A stretch of DNA of 64,000 bases from Vibrio sp. HA2012 (GTDB taxonomy: Bacteria; Pseudomonadota; Gammaproteobacteria; Enterobacterales; Vibrionaceae): assembly GCF_002812955.1 (NCBI RefSeq), contig NZ_PFXK01000002.1, positions 372,001-436,000 of the forward strand, written 5' to 3'. This document shows positions 1 to 8,793 of the stretch, in pieces. Under the pieces are notes generated by a model. The model ran no database searches, had not been told where the DNA came from, and worked only from the letters and a program-made list of their open reading frames with translations. Position 1 is the first letter of the stretch. Each line of letters begins with the position of its first letter. The translations under genes and the position numbers were made by a program.

Positions 1-638
1 GTTTTTGCGTTCAGATTCGCTTCCTGAATACGGTAAGGCTGGGGTGTCAGATCCGATACCGGATGAAAGAGTTTTCGCTTGGTATCCATATAGGCAGATA
101 ACTGTTCGAAAACACGGGAAAGGTTATCCTGAACCGGTTTTAACGGCCATAGTGCATACCAGATGATGGACATAAGGTAATACCATACCGCTCCGCCAAG
201 TAACAGAAACGGCTGATACCATAAATGCTGGTTTTCGTCTGCACCCAGCATGGTATAGATGGCAATCAGCAGTGAGCCGAATGCAATAGTGGCGTAGCGG
301 GGACCAATAGCTCCCAGCATGATAAAGCCAAAGGCGGAAGTAAACAGCCCAATAGCAAAGGGCAGAGGGTGGCTGAATAGAAATTCTATGGAAAAGGTTG
401 CAATAGTAAAACAGACAAGTGTCAGACCTTGAGCCTTAAGTTTCCCACTCAGATTATCGTCAGTTTCTGTCAGTGCTGCAGCGATGACTCCCAGAATTAG
501 TGGTGTGATCCAGACTAATTTATTCAGATACCAGCTGGACAGAATCACGCCGGCAAATGCCAGAAGGATCAGTGCACTGTGGTTAAATCTTCTTAGCGAG
601 TGGATATATTTTTTGATCCAGAGTCTGGAAGTGAACAT
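1..638 (-). CDS. yccS: YccS family inner-membrane transporter-like protein (partial, N-terminal part)
   Basis: The reading frame starts at an ATG at 638 on the minus strand and is open to the window edge, giving about 212 N-terminal residues of a protein that is normally about 720 residues long. It shows a short basic N-terminus (MFTSRLWIKKYIHSLRR) followed by about six hydrophobic segments and then a soluble stretch, the architecture of YccS/FUSC-type putative efflux proteins. The motif ALTETDDNLSGKLKAQG fits this family. The neighbourhood yccS-helD-mgsA matches the E. coli order, although yccF is not present here. The substrate is unknown. The family call is fairly sure; the transport function is inferred from the family. 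Confidence 0.75.
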   Translation of the reverse strand, partial: MFTSRLWIKKYIHSLRRFNHSALILLAFAGVILSSWYLNKLVWITPLILGVIAAALTETDDNLSGKLKAQGLTLVCFTIATFSIEFLFSHPLPFAIGLFTSAFGFIMLGAIGPRYATIAFGSLLIAIYTMLGADENQHLWYQPFLLLGGAVWYYLMSIIWYALWPLKPVQDNLSRVFEQLSAYMDTKRKLFHPVSDLTPQPYRIQEANLNAK

Positions 639-801
639 AGATACTTGCTTGTCCCGTTAATAAATCAAGAATGCCATACAGTTAGAGTATTCGGTAGTCT
701 GATAAAAGTATACGTATTATTTGGGATAGGTATACTTAGGTATTATGTATTGAATCAGAAATAACCAAGAATATCTGTTAAGAATTATTGTGGAAGAGAT
801 A

Positions 802-2871
802 ATGCAAATTGGGGCAGGTAAGGTCGCCCGTTTTTTTATTCAGAACGAATATAGTCAGGTTCGTCTGGAACATGACCGCCTGATACTCGCTTCAGTCGAT
901 AATGAAATTCGGATCCCGTTTTCCGTATGGAGCGGAAAAATAACACTCGAGAGAGGATGTTTCTGGGGAACACTGACTTTCTATTCGTTCAGTCAGAATG
1001 ATAAAATTACGCAGTGGGTAGTTCAGGGGTTAGCCTGGAAATCACTGCGTACTTTTGTTCGTCAGGCGCTGTTGTATTATCAGACGTGGGATCAGCGTCA
1101 GTGTGAGCAGATGAAGCAGCAATTGCCACAATGGAAAACAGCACTTACTCTTCTGATTAACCAACCTGGATATCTGGCAGCATCAACGGTGCAGGTCTGG
1201 CTGGACAACACAGAGCAGGCTTTTACATCCATGCGCATGAGTCTGGAAGAAGCAGAGCAACGTTACCCGAAAGAGTTGGAAGTCATTTCCCGTTGGATCC
1301 GGGATCCGCTCCGGCAGACAGAACTGCGCAATCAGCACTGGCTTGAACAGGAGCGGCAGAACTGGGAGGTGTTATTCGCTCAGGTAGAATCATCACCGCT
1401 AAATGAGTCGCAGCAGAAAGCGGTTCTATTAAACAATGATCACAACCTTATTCTTGCCGGAGCCGGATCCGGTAAAACAAGCGTTTTAGTGGCAAGGGTT
1501 GCTTATCTTCTGCAAAGCCATCTGACACAGGCTGAAGAGATATTGATGGTTGCCTTCGGTAAAGATGCGGCGAACGAGATGCAGCAACGGCTGCAAAGTA
1601 AAATCGGTATGGCTGCAGACGGAGTAAATGTCCATACGTTCCATCAGCTTGGTTTGAAAATTATTAACCAGACAGAATCGGCACCTGTTGTCATCTCTCC
1701 GCTGGCGACCGATGCAAAGAAAAAACAGTTTTGGTGCTCTCAGTGGCTAAAGCAGCACTGGGCAATGCAGAATAATTTTAACCGCTGGCAGAAACATCTT
1801 GCTCAATGGCCAATAGCTTACCTGAAAGGTGACGATGAGTTAAGCGGTCAGACAGAGAATCCCAAGCTTATTGGTTGGCTGGAAACCCAGCTTGATATTC
1901 TTTGTATGCTGCACGACAGTAAAAAATCGATCCAGCAGAAACTGGTCGAACATCCGGACTATCCACGTCTGAACAGTGAACTATCGTTAGTCTGGCCCTG
2001 CTACAAAGCCTGGCAGATGATGCTGAAAGAAAACCATCAGGTCGATTTCCATACAATGATCACACGGGCGACAGAGTATGTGCGAAAAGGGAATTTTCAG
2101 GTTCCGTGGAAGTTCGTTATGGTGGATGAATATCAGGATATTTCACCGGATCGGTTGGCACTTATTGAAGCGATTTGTGAACAGAGAAATACCGGAAACC
2201 AGCCTTCTTTGTTTGCTGTCGGAGATGACTGGCAGGCCATCTACCGTTTTGCCGGTGCCGATGTTGATTTGACGACCGGTTTTGCCCGACGTTACCCGTC
2301 ATCAACACTTCATTATCTGGATACAACGTATCGTTTTAATAGCCAGATTGGTGCGGTTGCGAATGGGTTTGTGGCCAGAAATCCACAACAGTTGGCTAAA
2401 GATTTGTGTAGCCATAAGCAACAAAAGCAGAAAGCCGTGTATATTTTGCCAGTAAAGAGTATAGAAAAAGAGCTGCATGAGCTGAATAAAAAAGCGCAGA
2501 AAAAAACATCGGTACTGTTACTGGGACGAAATCATTACCATAAGCCGGAATTGCTGACAGACTGGCAGAAGGCTTATGCCGCATTGGATATCCGTTTTAT
2601 GACCTGTCATGCCAGCAAAGGCCGAGAGGCAGATTATGTTTTTATTCTACACGTGGATGAAGGACAGTTTCCCGCAGTGGAAAGACTGGTACATCTGGAT
2701 TCTGCCCTAATGGCATCCAGTGATCCTTTTCCTTTTGCGGAAGAGAGACGGTTATTTTATGTCGCATTGACACGGGCAAAAGAAAAAGTATGGGTAACAC
2801 ACGGTTCGCATCCATCAGGATTTGTTCAGGAGCTGATAGCAGGTGATTACCCGACAATAGAGAAAAGGTAG
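802..2871 (+). CDS. helD: DNA helicase IV (UvrD/Rep superfamily 1)
   Basis: A 689-residue SF1A 3'-5' DNA helicase. The Walker A motif AGAGSGKT lies at residues 219-226, the Walker B/motif II is VDEYQDISP, motif III is GDDWQAIYRFAGA, and the C-terminal motifs TCHASKG and YVALTRA are present. The N-terminal 200 residues are the HelD-specific region with the SSPLNESQQKAV lead-in. Length matches E. coli HelD (684). I chose the ATG at 802 over an in-frame GTG at 790 because GGAAGAG sits just upstream of 802. It converges on mgsA. Likely role is recombination and repair. Confidence 0.92.
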   Translation: MQIGAGKVARFFIQNEYSQVRLEHDRLILASVDNEIRIPFSVWSGKITLERGCFWGTLTFYSFSQNDKITQWVVQGLAWKSLRTFVRQALLYYQTWDQRQCEQMKQQLPQWKTALTLLINQPGYLAASTVQVWLDNTEQAFTSMRMSLEEAEQRYPKELEVISRWIRDPLRQTELRNQHWLEQERQNWEVLFAQVESSPLNESQQKAVLLNNDHNLILAGAGSGKTSVLVARVAYLLQSHLTQAEEILMVAFGKDAANEMQQRLQSKIGMAADGVNVHTFHQLGLKIINQTESAPVVISPLATDAKKKQFWCSQWLKQHWAMQNNFNRWQKHLAQWPIAYLKGDDELSGQTENPKLIGWLETQLDILCMLHDSKKSIQQKLVEHPDYPRLNSELSLVWPCYKAWQMMLKENHQVDFHTMITRATEYVRKGNFQVPWKFVMVDEYQDISPDRLALIEAICEQRNTGNQPSLFAVGDDWQAIYRFAGADVDLTTGFARRYPSSTLHYLDTTYRFNSQIGAVANGFVARNPQQLAKDLCSHKQQKQKAVYILPVKSIEKELHELNKKAQKKTSVLLLGRNHYHKPELLTDWQKAYAALDIRFMTCHASKGREADYVFILHVDEGQFPAVERLVHLDSALMASSDPFPFAEERRLFYVALTRAKEKVWVTHGSHPSGFVQELIAGDYPTIEKR

Positions 2872-2893
2872 GACAGAAAACCTGTCTTACCTT
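2867..2893. terminator. Bidirectional terminator between helD and mgsA
   Basis: GGTAGGACAG (2867-2876) pairs with CTGTCTTACC (2882-2891) with one G-T pair. The stem overlaps the helD stop codon and is flanked by an A-run on one side and CTTATT on the other, so it can serve both convergent genes. Confidence 0.6.
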
Positions 2894-2904
2894 ATTGGGT
2901 CGTG

Positions 2905-3360
2905 TCAGATTCTTTCGGACAGGTATCGGTCGTAGTCTGGGATCTCTATATTGATTTCAGTGCCGATCAGAGAAGAGGTGAACAGAAAATTTGCTGAAGC
3001 ACGGTTCATAGCGACAGGAATGTTCCAGACGTTTGCAATACGCAACAGAGCCTTAACATCCGGGTCATGTGGTACGGCATTCAGTGGATCCCAGAAGAAT
3101 ATCAGTACATCGATCTGTTTTTCTGAAATCAGTGCGCCAATCTGCTGGTCGCCTCCCATTGGGCCGCTAATCATACTTTTGATCGCCAGGCCGGTTTGTT
3201 TACTTAGCATTGACCCGGTTGTGCCGGTAGCGTACAAGAAGTGACCCTGTAGCTTTTCTTTGTTCTCTTCAACCCAGCGAAGCAGTTCAGGCTTGCAGGA
3301 GTCGTGTGCAACCAAAGCAATATGTTTGTGTGCGGGCATGGTACGGGTTGTTTTATGCAT
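2905..3360 (-). CDS. mgsA: Methylglyoxal synthase
   Basis: A 151-residue enzyme that converts dihydroxyacetone phosphate to methylglyoxal and phosphate, a bypass of lower glycolysis in the cytoplasm. The protein carries [35 protein letters not shown] (containing the catalytic Asp), [19 protein letters not shown] and VWNIPVAMN, all family hallmarks. I start at the ATG at 3360 because it gives the length of the E. coli enzyme (152) and is preceded by GGAAAA. A second in-frame ATG at 3372 would add four residues. It is divergent from the yqaB-like gene across a region with a long inverted repeat. Confidence 0.95.
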   Translation of the reverse strand: MHKTTRTMPAHKHIALVAHDSCKPELLRWVEENKEKLQGHFLYATGTTGSMLSKQTGLAIKSMISGPMGGDQQIGALISEKQIDVLIFFWDPLNAVPHDPDVKALLRIANVWNIPVAMNRASANFLFTSSLIGTEINIEIPDYDRYLSERI

Positions 3361-3440
3361 TATTTTTTCCATTTTCTCAGTAAGATTATCAGTTGATTAT
3401 TTTGCCTGTTTTTCAATAGATTAAGGGCGTTGATATCTTA

Positions 3441-3494
3441 GTTTCCGTTATACTGCGGTCGTTTCCGTTAAAACCGCATCAGTATAACGGAAAC
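3441..3494. repeat. Long inverted repeat in the mgsA / yqaB divergent promoter region
   Basis: GTTTCCGTTATACTG (3441-3455) and its exact complement CAGTATAACGGAAAC (3480-3494) form a 15-bp perfect arm. A third copy of GTTTCCGTTA lies between them at 3461-3470, and CGGT/ACCG can extend the pairing inside. No U-tract follows, and both flanking genes point away, so it is not an ordinary terminator. It may be an operator or a palindromic repeat element. Confidence 0.6.
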
Positions 3495-3593
3495 ATTCGT
3501 GAAAGCGATACCGGCAGGAATGAATAAACTCAGCATAATGGCTGGCTGATATGGTAAAGTGTCCCTTTGTAACGGATACAGGAAACAGTAAGC

Positions 3594-4193
3594 ATGGCTC
3601 TCGATCTCTCAAAATATAAGGGTTTGATTTTTGATATGGACGGTACGCTTATCGATACGATGCCGGCCCATCTGGATGCCTGGGAGAAGACTGCCAGTAA
3701 GTTCAATATTCCTTATGATCGAGACTGGATACATAGCATGGGAGGCATGCCCAGTCCGAAGATTACCCTTGAGATTAACCAAAGATACGGTCTGGAGTTG
3801 GATCCTAAGATTATCGCGACTTATAAGATGCAGTGCTTTGATGAGATTGAGCAACAGGGAGAAGTTATTCCGCACACATTTCAGGTACTGAAAAGTGCGC
3901 AGGGACTGTTTAAAACAGCGCTGGGAACCGGGAGCCAGCGTTCTGGTGCAATGAAGCTGTTGGGAGACAGAAAACTCTTGCCGTTTTTACAGGAAATCGT
4001 AACGGCAACTGACGTTACCCGACATAAACCTAACCCGGATACCTTTCTTTTGGCCGCTGAAAAGCTGAATCTGGCTCCTGAGACATGCGTGGTATTTGAG
4101 GATACTGAATTAGGTAAACAGGCGGCACATGCGGCCGGTATGGATTGTTTTATGGTGGTGGGGGAAGACTTTGAATTCCATCCCCGTCCTTAA
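3594..4193 (+). CDS. yqaB: HAD-superfamily phosphatase, YqaB family
   Basis: A 199-residue haloacid dehalogenase-type hydrolase. Motif I is FDMDGTLIDT (nucleophile Asp14, acid/base Asp16), motif II is LGTGSQRS, motif III Lys is in HKPNPDTF and motif IV is VFEDTELG. A helical cap follows motif I, as in beta-phosphoglucomutase-like enzymes. The closest remembered relative is E. coli YqaB, a fructose-1-phosphate/6-phosphogluconate phosphatase. The ATG at 3594 is preceded by GGAAACAG. Substrate assignment is by family only. Confidence 0.8.
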   Translation: MALDLSKYKGLIFDMDGTLIDTMPAHLDAWEKTASKFNIPYDRDWIHSMGGMPSPKITLEINQRYGLELDPKIIATYKMQCFDEIEQQGEVIPHTFQVLKSAQGLFKTALGTGSQRSGAMKLLGDRKLLPFLQEIVTATDVTRHKPNPDTFLLAAEKLNLAPETCVVFEDTELGKQAAHAAGMDCFMVVGEDFEFHPRP

Positions 4194-4203
4194 TCTTTGG
4201 GCA

Positions 4204-4233
4204 TCAGATACCGCCGGAACAGACGGTATCTGA
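4204..4233. terminator. Hairpin between convergent yqaB-like and FKBP genes
   Basis: TCAGATACCG (4204-4213) pairs perfectly with CGGTATCTGA (4224-4233) around a 10-nt loop. It lies in the 60-bp gap between two convergent genes. The U-tract is poor, so termination is inferred mainly from position. Confidence 0.5.
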
Positions 4234-4253
4234 CAATAATAAATGCGGATCGG

Positions 4254-4727
4254 TTACTGTATTTCCAGAAGTTCTACATCAAAAATCAGTACCGATGCTG
4301 GTGGAATGGGGCCTGAGCCGCCTTTACCGTATCCGAGCTCGCTCGGAATAAACAGACGGATTTTTTCTCCGGTTACCATGTACTGCAAACCTTCCTGCCA
4401 GCCAGTGATTACCTGATTCAGACCAAAAGTAATCGGCTCTCCGCGCTCTACTGAGCTGTCAAACACGCTACCGTCTATTAGGGTGCCATGATAGTGAACT
4501 TTGACCTTACTGGTTGCGGTTGGATGAACAGTTCCGCTGCCTTCATTCAGTACCATATACTGAAGGCCGCTATCCGTTGTGATAACACCATCTTTCTGCG
4601 AATTTTCTTGCAAAAAAGCCTTCCCTAATGCCTGGTTTTTATCGGCAGCTTTGTAGTTTCCCCATGCCCGATAGATAAAAAATCCAGCCAGAAGGGCAAG
4701 AAGAATATAATAAATTGGTTTCGACAC
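4254..4727 (-). CDS. Membrane-anchored FKBP-type peptidyl-prolyl cis-trans isomerase
   Basis: A 157-residue protein with one N-terminal transmembrane anchor (residues 5-22), a short linker and a C-terminal FKBP domain. Family signatures are VKVHYHGTLIDGSVFDSS, QVITGWQEGLQYM, FIPSELGYG and PPASVLIFDVELLEI. It probably catalyses prolyl isomerisation of envelope proteins on the periplasmic face. It resembles FklB/FkpA isomerases but lacks their long dimerisation domain, so I leave the symbol blank. Confidence 0.85.
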   Translation of the reverse strand: MSKPIYYILLALLAGFFIYRAWGNYKAADKNQALGKAFLQENSQKDGVITTDSGLQYMVLNEGSGTVHPTATSKVKVHYHGTLIDGSVFDSSVERGEPITFGLNQVITGWQEGLQYMVTGEKIRLFIPSELGYGKGGSGPIPPASVLIFDVELLEIQ

Positions 4728-4781
4728 GTAGTAATCCTTATTGTAATAATAACTAACAAGATTTTACCTTCTATACTGAAC

Positions 4782-4814
4782 TAACCTCAAGATGAATCCT
4801 GTATCTTGGGGTTA
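4782..4814. repeat. Inverted repeat upstream of the OmpA-like lipoprotein gene
   Basis: TAACCTCAAGAT (4782-4793) and ATCTTGGGGTTA (4803-4814) pair over 12 bp with one G-T wobble around a 9-nt loop. It sits in the divergent region between the FKBP gene and the OmpA-like gene. No U-tract follows. The rest of the 268-bp gap shows no gene. Confidence 0.5.
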
Positions 4815-4995
4815 CTTTGGTGGAGTGCAGACAAGTAAAGGCACTGAGAGAAAAAATATAATCTGTGATATTTCCCTCATAGTTCCGGTCTGGCAGGCGA
4901 ATCGTTTGTCCTTTGGCATAAAACAGAGTAAAGAAAATGTATTTCAGGCCGATACGGGGATATCTGGTTAATTCGGAATTGTGCGTGGTTTTCTC

Positions 4996-5616
4996 ATGAA
5001 GAAATGGATAAGTTTACTGGTATTTGCTATCAGCGGGTGTCAGTCATTAATAGCAAATAATATGCTGGATACTGCACCTAAGAACGAATTTCAGGTGATG
5101 TATCCGGAGTGGGGAGACGTTGAAGAGCCAGCCGATAAAGATACGGTAACAAGAACCTATTATGTGCAGGGACCTAATGGTGAAAAACGAAGTGACGCCA
5201 TTGATAATCTAACCCATTTTCTGAATCAGATGGGGATTGCTCATGAAGTTGTTCCCGGCAGTTATCTGATGATTAAGATAAAACAAAAAGTGCAGTTCGA
5301 TACCGGCTCTTCCTATGTTTCGGCACATTCCCGCCAGTGGTTAAGTCAGATCGGTGCCTTTCTGGCCGGAAATAGCACCGTTGATATCGTTATAGACGGT
5401 CACACAGACAGCACCGGAACTAAAACGGTTAACGATCAACTGTCTGAGAAACGGGCGCTACAGGTTAAAGAACAACTGCTTGTTCAGCAGGTGTCGCCTG
5501 ATGCTGTGTATACCCGAGGTTACGGTGAATATATGCCCGCCTGCTCAAACAGTTCCGCTACGGGAAAAGCCTGTAACCGCAGGGTTGAACTGACCCTGAT
5601 CCTTGCCAGTAACTAA
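4996..5616 (+). CDS. OmpA-family lipoprotein
   Basis: A 206-residue protein with a lipoprotein signal (MKKWISLLVFAISGC, lipobox ISGC) and a C-terminal OmpA peptidoglycan-binding domain. The domain carries VQFDTGSSYVS, VIDGHTDSTGT and NDQLSEKRALQVKEQL, ending with CNRRVELTL. It is likely anchored in the outer membrane and contacts peptidoglycan. I chose the ATG at 4996, rather than the GTG at 4981, because the lipoprotein signal begins there. Its exact role is unknown. Confidence 0.85.
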   Translation: MKKWISLLVFAISGCQSLIANNMLDTAPKNEFQVMYPEWGDVEEPADKDTVTRTYYVQGPNGEKRSDAIDNLTHFLNQMGIAHEVVPGSYLMIKIKQKVQFDTGSSYVSAHSRQWLSQIGAFLAGNSTVDIVIDGHTDSTGTKTVNDQLSEKRALQVKEQLLVQQVSPDAVYTRGYGEYMPACSNSSATGKACNRRVELTLILASN

Positions 5617-5620
5617 AGCA

Positions 5621-5641
5621 GGGCTGAGATTAACTCAGCCC
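5621..5641. terminator. Hairpin between convergent OmpA-like and fhs genes
   Basis: GGGCTGAG (5621-5628) and CTCAGCCC (5634-5641) form a perfect 8-bp GC-rich stem with a 5-nt loop. It follows the OmpA-like stop by 4 nt and overlaps the fhs stop codon. There is no clear U-tract, so it is a weak or shared terminator by position. Confidence 0.55.
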
Positions 5642-7378
5642 GATAACATTTCCCTCGCCATCAATATCCAGATTCATAAATGCCGGTTTTTCCGGTAGTC
5701 CTGGCATAGTCATCACATTTCCACACAGAGCATAGATAAAGCCGGCTCCGGCACAGAGTTTCAGCTCCCGGATATAAACTTCAAAGTCCTTTGGTGCCCC
5801 TTTTACCGATGAATCTGTCGAAATGGACAGCGGTGTTTTTGCCATACAGATTGCCAGATGATCGAATCCTTGCTTTTTGTACAGAGAAAGCTGTGCTTTA
5901 GCCTTATCAGAAAGTATCACCGCTTTGGCTCCATATCCTACTTCTGCAACAGCCATCAGTTTTTCTTCCAGTGGTTGTGACAAGTGATATAGAGAGCTGA
6001 ATTGATGAGGAGCCTCACAGGCCTGAATAACCTTCTCTGCCAGAACAACTGCGCCGGCTCCTCCTTCTGCATATGCCTCGCTGATAGCAACAGAAACCGG
6101 ACAGTTCATCTGATCTATCAGATCAATAAGCTGGTGCAGTTCCTGTTCCGAGTCCTGAGGAAAACGATTGATAGCAATAACCGCAGGGATCCCATAACGG
6201 GTAACATTACGGATATGCCAGCGAAGGTTTTCGAATCCTGCTTTAAGTGCATTATTGTCGCTATAAATCAATGAGTCTGGCAGTGGCTGTCCTGGGCGCA
6301 GATCATAAAGACCAGAGTTTGCTTTTAACCCCCGCAGAGTCGTCACAATAACAGCGCAATCCGGTGCTTTTCCTGACATATTAGTTTTGATGTTACAGGC
6401 TTTTTCAAATCCCATATCGGAACCGAATCCGCCTTCGGTGACGGTATAGTCAGCCAGTTTTAACGCGAGCTGGTCAGCAATGATGGAAGAGTTACCATGG
6501 GCGATATTAGCAAAAGGGCCTGAGTGGATGAGGGTCGGTACTCCCTCGAGTGTTTGCATCATTGTCGGTTCAATGGAGTCTTTCATGGTGACTGTCATTG
6601 CGCCGGCAACCTGCAGATCTTCAGTCGTAACCGGATTATTATCAAGGTCGTAGGCCAGAACAATCGCGCCTATCCGCCGGCGTAAATCCTGTAAATCGGC
6701 GGCAAGAGCCAGAATGGCCATTAATTCCGATGCGGCAGAAATGTCAAAACCTTCTTCTCTCTCAAAACCGTTAACCGTTTTTCCGGCTTCATTTTTACCA
6801 ATGGTGACCATGCGCAGGGCGCGGTCATTATGATCCATCACCCTGCGCCAGAGAATTTTGGAACTGTCGATCCGTAATGCGCGTAGACCGGTTCGGGCTT
6901 CAAAATCCTGATAGCCGTTTTTTTGCTCATGAAACAGGCGGGCATCTATTGCGGCTGCAGCAAGGTTATGGGCTGCAGTGACGGCATGTATATCGCCGGT
7001 CAGGTGCAGGTTTAGCTCCTCCATTGGGGCAACCTGGCTGTATCCACCACCGGCAGCACCGCCTTTTACACCAAAAACCGGCCCCATGGACGGTTGGCGG
7101 ATACATGCAATAACAGATTGATTTAACTTAGATAAACCTTGAGAAAGGCCGATGGTTGTAACGGTTTTACCTTCGCCTAATGGCGTGGGGGTAATGGCGG
7201 TAACCAGAACAAGTTTTCCGTCGGGTTTGTCTTGCAGGCGCTTTAAACTGGTTAATGCTATTTTAGCTTTGTGGTATCCGTGAGAGGTTACCTCATCTTT
7301 TTGTAAACCAGCCTTTGCCGCAATCGTTTCGATATGCTGTAATTTCGCCTCACGGCAGATTTGAATATCAGTAAGCAT
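5630..7378 (-). CDS. fhs: Formate--tetrahydrofolate ligase
   Basis: A 582-residue cytoplasmic enzyme that makes 10-formyl-tetrahydrofolate from formate, ATP and THF. It has the P-loop TPLGEGKT at residues 65-72 and the family stretches [32 protein letters not shown] (here [13 protein letters not shown]), [15 protein letters not shown] and [16 protein letters not shown]. The length is close to the usual 555-580. I start at the ATG at 7378, which has GGGG upstream; the frame is open further to 7426 but that extension has no family match. A PurR-type box lies upstream, fitting a role in purine one-carbon supply. Confidence 0.95.
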   Translation of the reverse strand: MLTDIQICREAKLQHIETIAAKAGLQKDEVTSHGYHKAKIALTSLKRLQDKPDGKLVLVTAITPTPLGEGKTVTTIGLSQGLSKLNQSVIACIRQPSMGPVFGVKGGAAGGGYSQVAPMEELNLHLTGDIHAVTAAHNLAAAAIDARLFHEQKNGYQDFEARTGLRALRIDSSKILWRRVMDHNDRALRMVTIGKNEAGKTVNGFEREEGFDISAASELMAILALAADLQDLRRRIGAIVLAYDLDNNPVTTEDLQVAGAMTVTMKDSIEPTMMQTLEGVPTLIHSGPFANIAHGNSSIIADQLALKLADYTVTEGGFGSDMGFEKACNIKTNMSGKAPDCAVIVTTLRGLKANSGLYDLRPGQPLPDSLIYSDNNALKAGFENLRWHIRNVTRYGIPAVIAINRFPQDSEQELHQLIDLIDQMNCPVSVAISEAYAEGGAGAVVLAEKVIQACEAPHQFSSLYHLSQPLEEKLMAVAEVGYGAKAVILSDKAKAQLSLYKKQGFDHLAICMAKTPLSISTDSSVKGAPKDFEVYIRELKLCAGAGFIYALCGNVMTMPGLPEKPAFMNLDIDGEGNVIGLS

Positions 7379-7420
7379 TACTACCCCAATTTTACCTGAA
7401 AATATGCCTATATCACCGCA

Positions 7421-7436
7421 AAGCAAACGTTTGCGC
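7421..7436. promoter_or_regulatory. PurR-type operator upstream of fhs
   Basis: AAGCAAACGTTTGCGC contains the perfect palindrome GCAAACGTTTGC (7423-7434), matching the PurR core remembered as GCAAACGTTTGC. It lies about 45-58 bp upstream of the fhs start, suitable for repression. The site is seen; binding is inferred. Confidence 0.75.
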
Positions 7437-7560
7437 AGCGATAATACCTCGCAAATGTTCTTTGTAAAGATTTTTTAGCAGCATAGTTTGCTGTTAAAGA
7501 TAGAAAGGGGTAGTTTAACTATTTTTTACACTCGATGCTTTACGATTATTGTTTGGTTTG

Positions 7561-7718
7561 AGGATTTACATACGCTTTTGTTCCTCAAAGAGACACTGTC
7601 GAAAGGCTGTGCTTAAAACTACTGGACGTTTCTTTAGTTGAGTAAGAGACGTACATCAGTGTTTGAGAACTTGCATCTATGAGTGCTACGCTTATCTCTG
7701 TCATGAAAATGACAACTG
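7561..7718 (-). pseudogene. Decayed C-terminal fragment of a CreA-family gene
   Basis: Read on the minus strand, this stretch encodes SQTLMYVSYSTKETSS, then SFKHSLSTVSL, an in-frame stop and GTKAYVNP. This parallels the C-terminus of the intact CreA-like lipoprotein at 8794-9273, which reads LLYLSYTTKETDGSFKHS and then LSTVPLYGTKAYVKP. Only this segment survives and it carries a stop, so it is a remnant of a paralogue. It overlaps the 3' end of the periplasmic protein gene at 7701. The remaining 7437-7560 holds the fhs promoter region and nothing else I recognise. Confidence 0.75.
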
Positions 7719-8573
7719 CATGGTATTTGAACAAGGTAATTTTAGAAAATCTAAAAGATTAACCTGTTCTTTTGAATTAAGGATTTCTTTGTATCCTTTA
7801 ACTTCATGTTCTTCATTTTTTGGAATTCTTTTAAGGACGACTGGTTCAACGTTATTACTATCGGTGAACTCGTAAATAATAATTGTGTCATTATCAACGA
7901 TATCGAGTCCATAAAGCACATCAGTAACAATAAGATGTAAGTCTACGCTATTAAATAAATCAAAATTGGGCTTATTTTTTGCTAAGTTATCCAAAATTTT
8001 TTCAAACTGAGGTTGAGCATCATGTCTACGTTTTCTTTCGGGATGAAACTTATATAAAACGTATGGTTGGCTTAAAATAGCACCACCTAATGAACTATAT
8101 CCATTTATTAGAAAGGAACGCTGGTCATGTAGCTTAATAAAATCGTTTATGTATGCTCTATTATTTCTAATGATTTTACGTGTTATCTCATGATCACGTA
8201 GACCTGAATGTTCCTCAGCTGTACCATAAACATCTTTAGCGTACCAACCCAGTGAATCATCTATTTTCGATTCATTATCCCACATCATTTGAGTATCCAC
8301 TCTTGATGCATTTTGTTCTGCCATTTTTAACGCTGTTTGTCTGAAATAATTCATATTAGCGTAGCTGATTGTGAAGAATTCAGATTTAAACCAGTTTGCA
8401 CTAAACCCTTTACCTGATGATAGATTCCATTGACCATAGAGAGATTCAGGATTGAAATCAGCAATATTAACTCTTATACCTTGGTTTCCTTCAAATGTCG
8501 GAATCGCTGCGTATGAACTAAATGAGATAAGAGCAGTAACAGCCACTGTGGTAATTTTATTGTATAATTTCAT
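7701..8573 (-). CDS. Hypothetical exported protein
   Basis: A 290-residue protein I do not recognise. I start at the ATG at 8573 because it opens a clear signal peptide (MKLYNKITTVAVTALIS, cleavage likely after SYAA); the upstream 38-residue open extension looks non-coding. The mature part is polar with no transmembrane segment and no motif I can name. Its DNA is visibly more AT-rich than the flanking fhs and clcA genes, and it lies between two CreA-family relics, which suggests an acquired or rearranged patch. It is probably periplasmic. Confidence 0.6.
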   Translation of the reverse strand: MKLYNKITTVAVTALISFSSYAAIPTFEGNQGIRVNIADFNPESLYGQWNLSSGKGFSANWFKSEFFTISYANMNYFRQTALKMAEQNASRVDTQMMWDNESKIDDSLGWYAKDVYGTAEEHSGLRDHEITRKIIRNNRAYINDFIKLHDQRSFLINGYSSLGGAILSQPYVLYKFHPERKRRHDAQPQFEKILDNLAKNKPNFDLFNSVDLHLIVTDVLYGLDIVDNDTIIIYEFTDSNNVEPVVLKRIPKNEEHEVKGYKEILNSKEQVNLLDFLKLPCSNTMQLSFS

Positions 8574-8793
8574 AAAGTTGTCTAAGCCTAGCCATAAAAA
8601 ATCACTGTCATTATCTGAATAGGTCAGTGGCGGATTCAACCCTATATAGCTAATTTTTCGGGAATAATGGATAGCAAAAACCAACAACTAGCTTTTGCTA
8701 CACCATATTCGGTTTTTTAGGGGGATTACGCTGTGGTTTATGAACTTGTTGTTTAGCACCAAAATCCTTAACTTTCGATTGTGGCTTATTCTT

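Noticed and set aside
7379..7426. Upstream extension of fhs to an ATG at 7426
   Set aside because: The extra 16 residues have no family match, run into the PurR box and lack an SD, whereas the start at 7378 has GGGG upstream.
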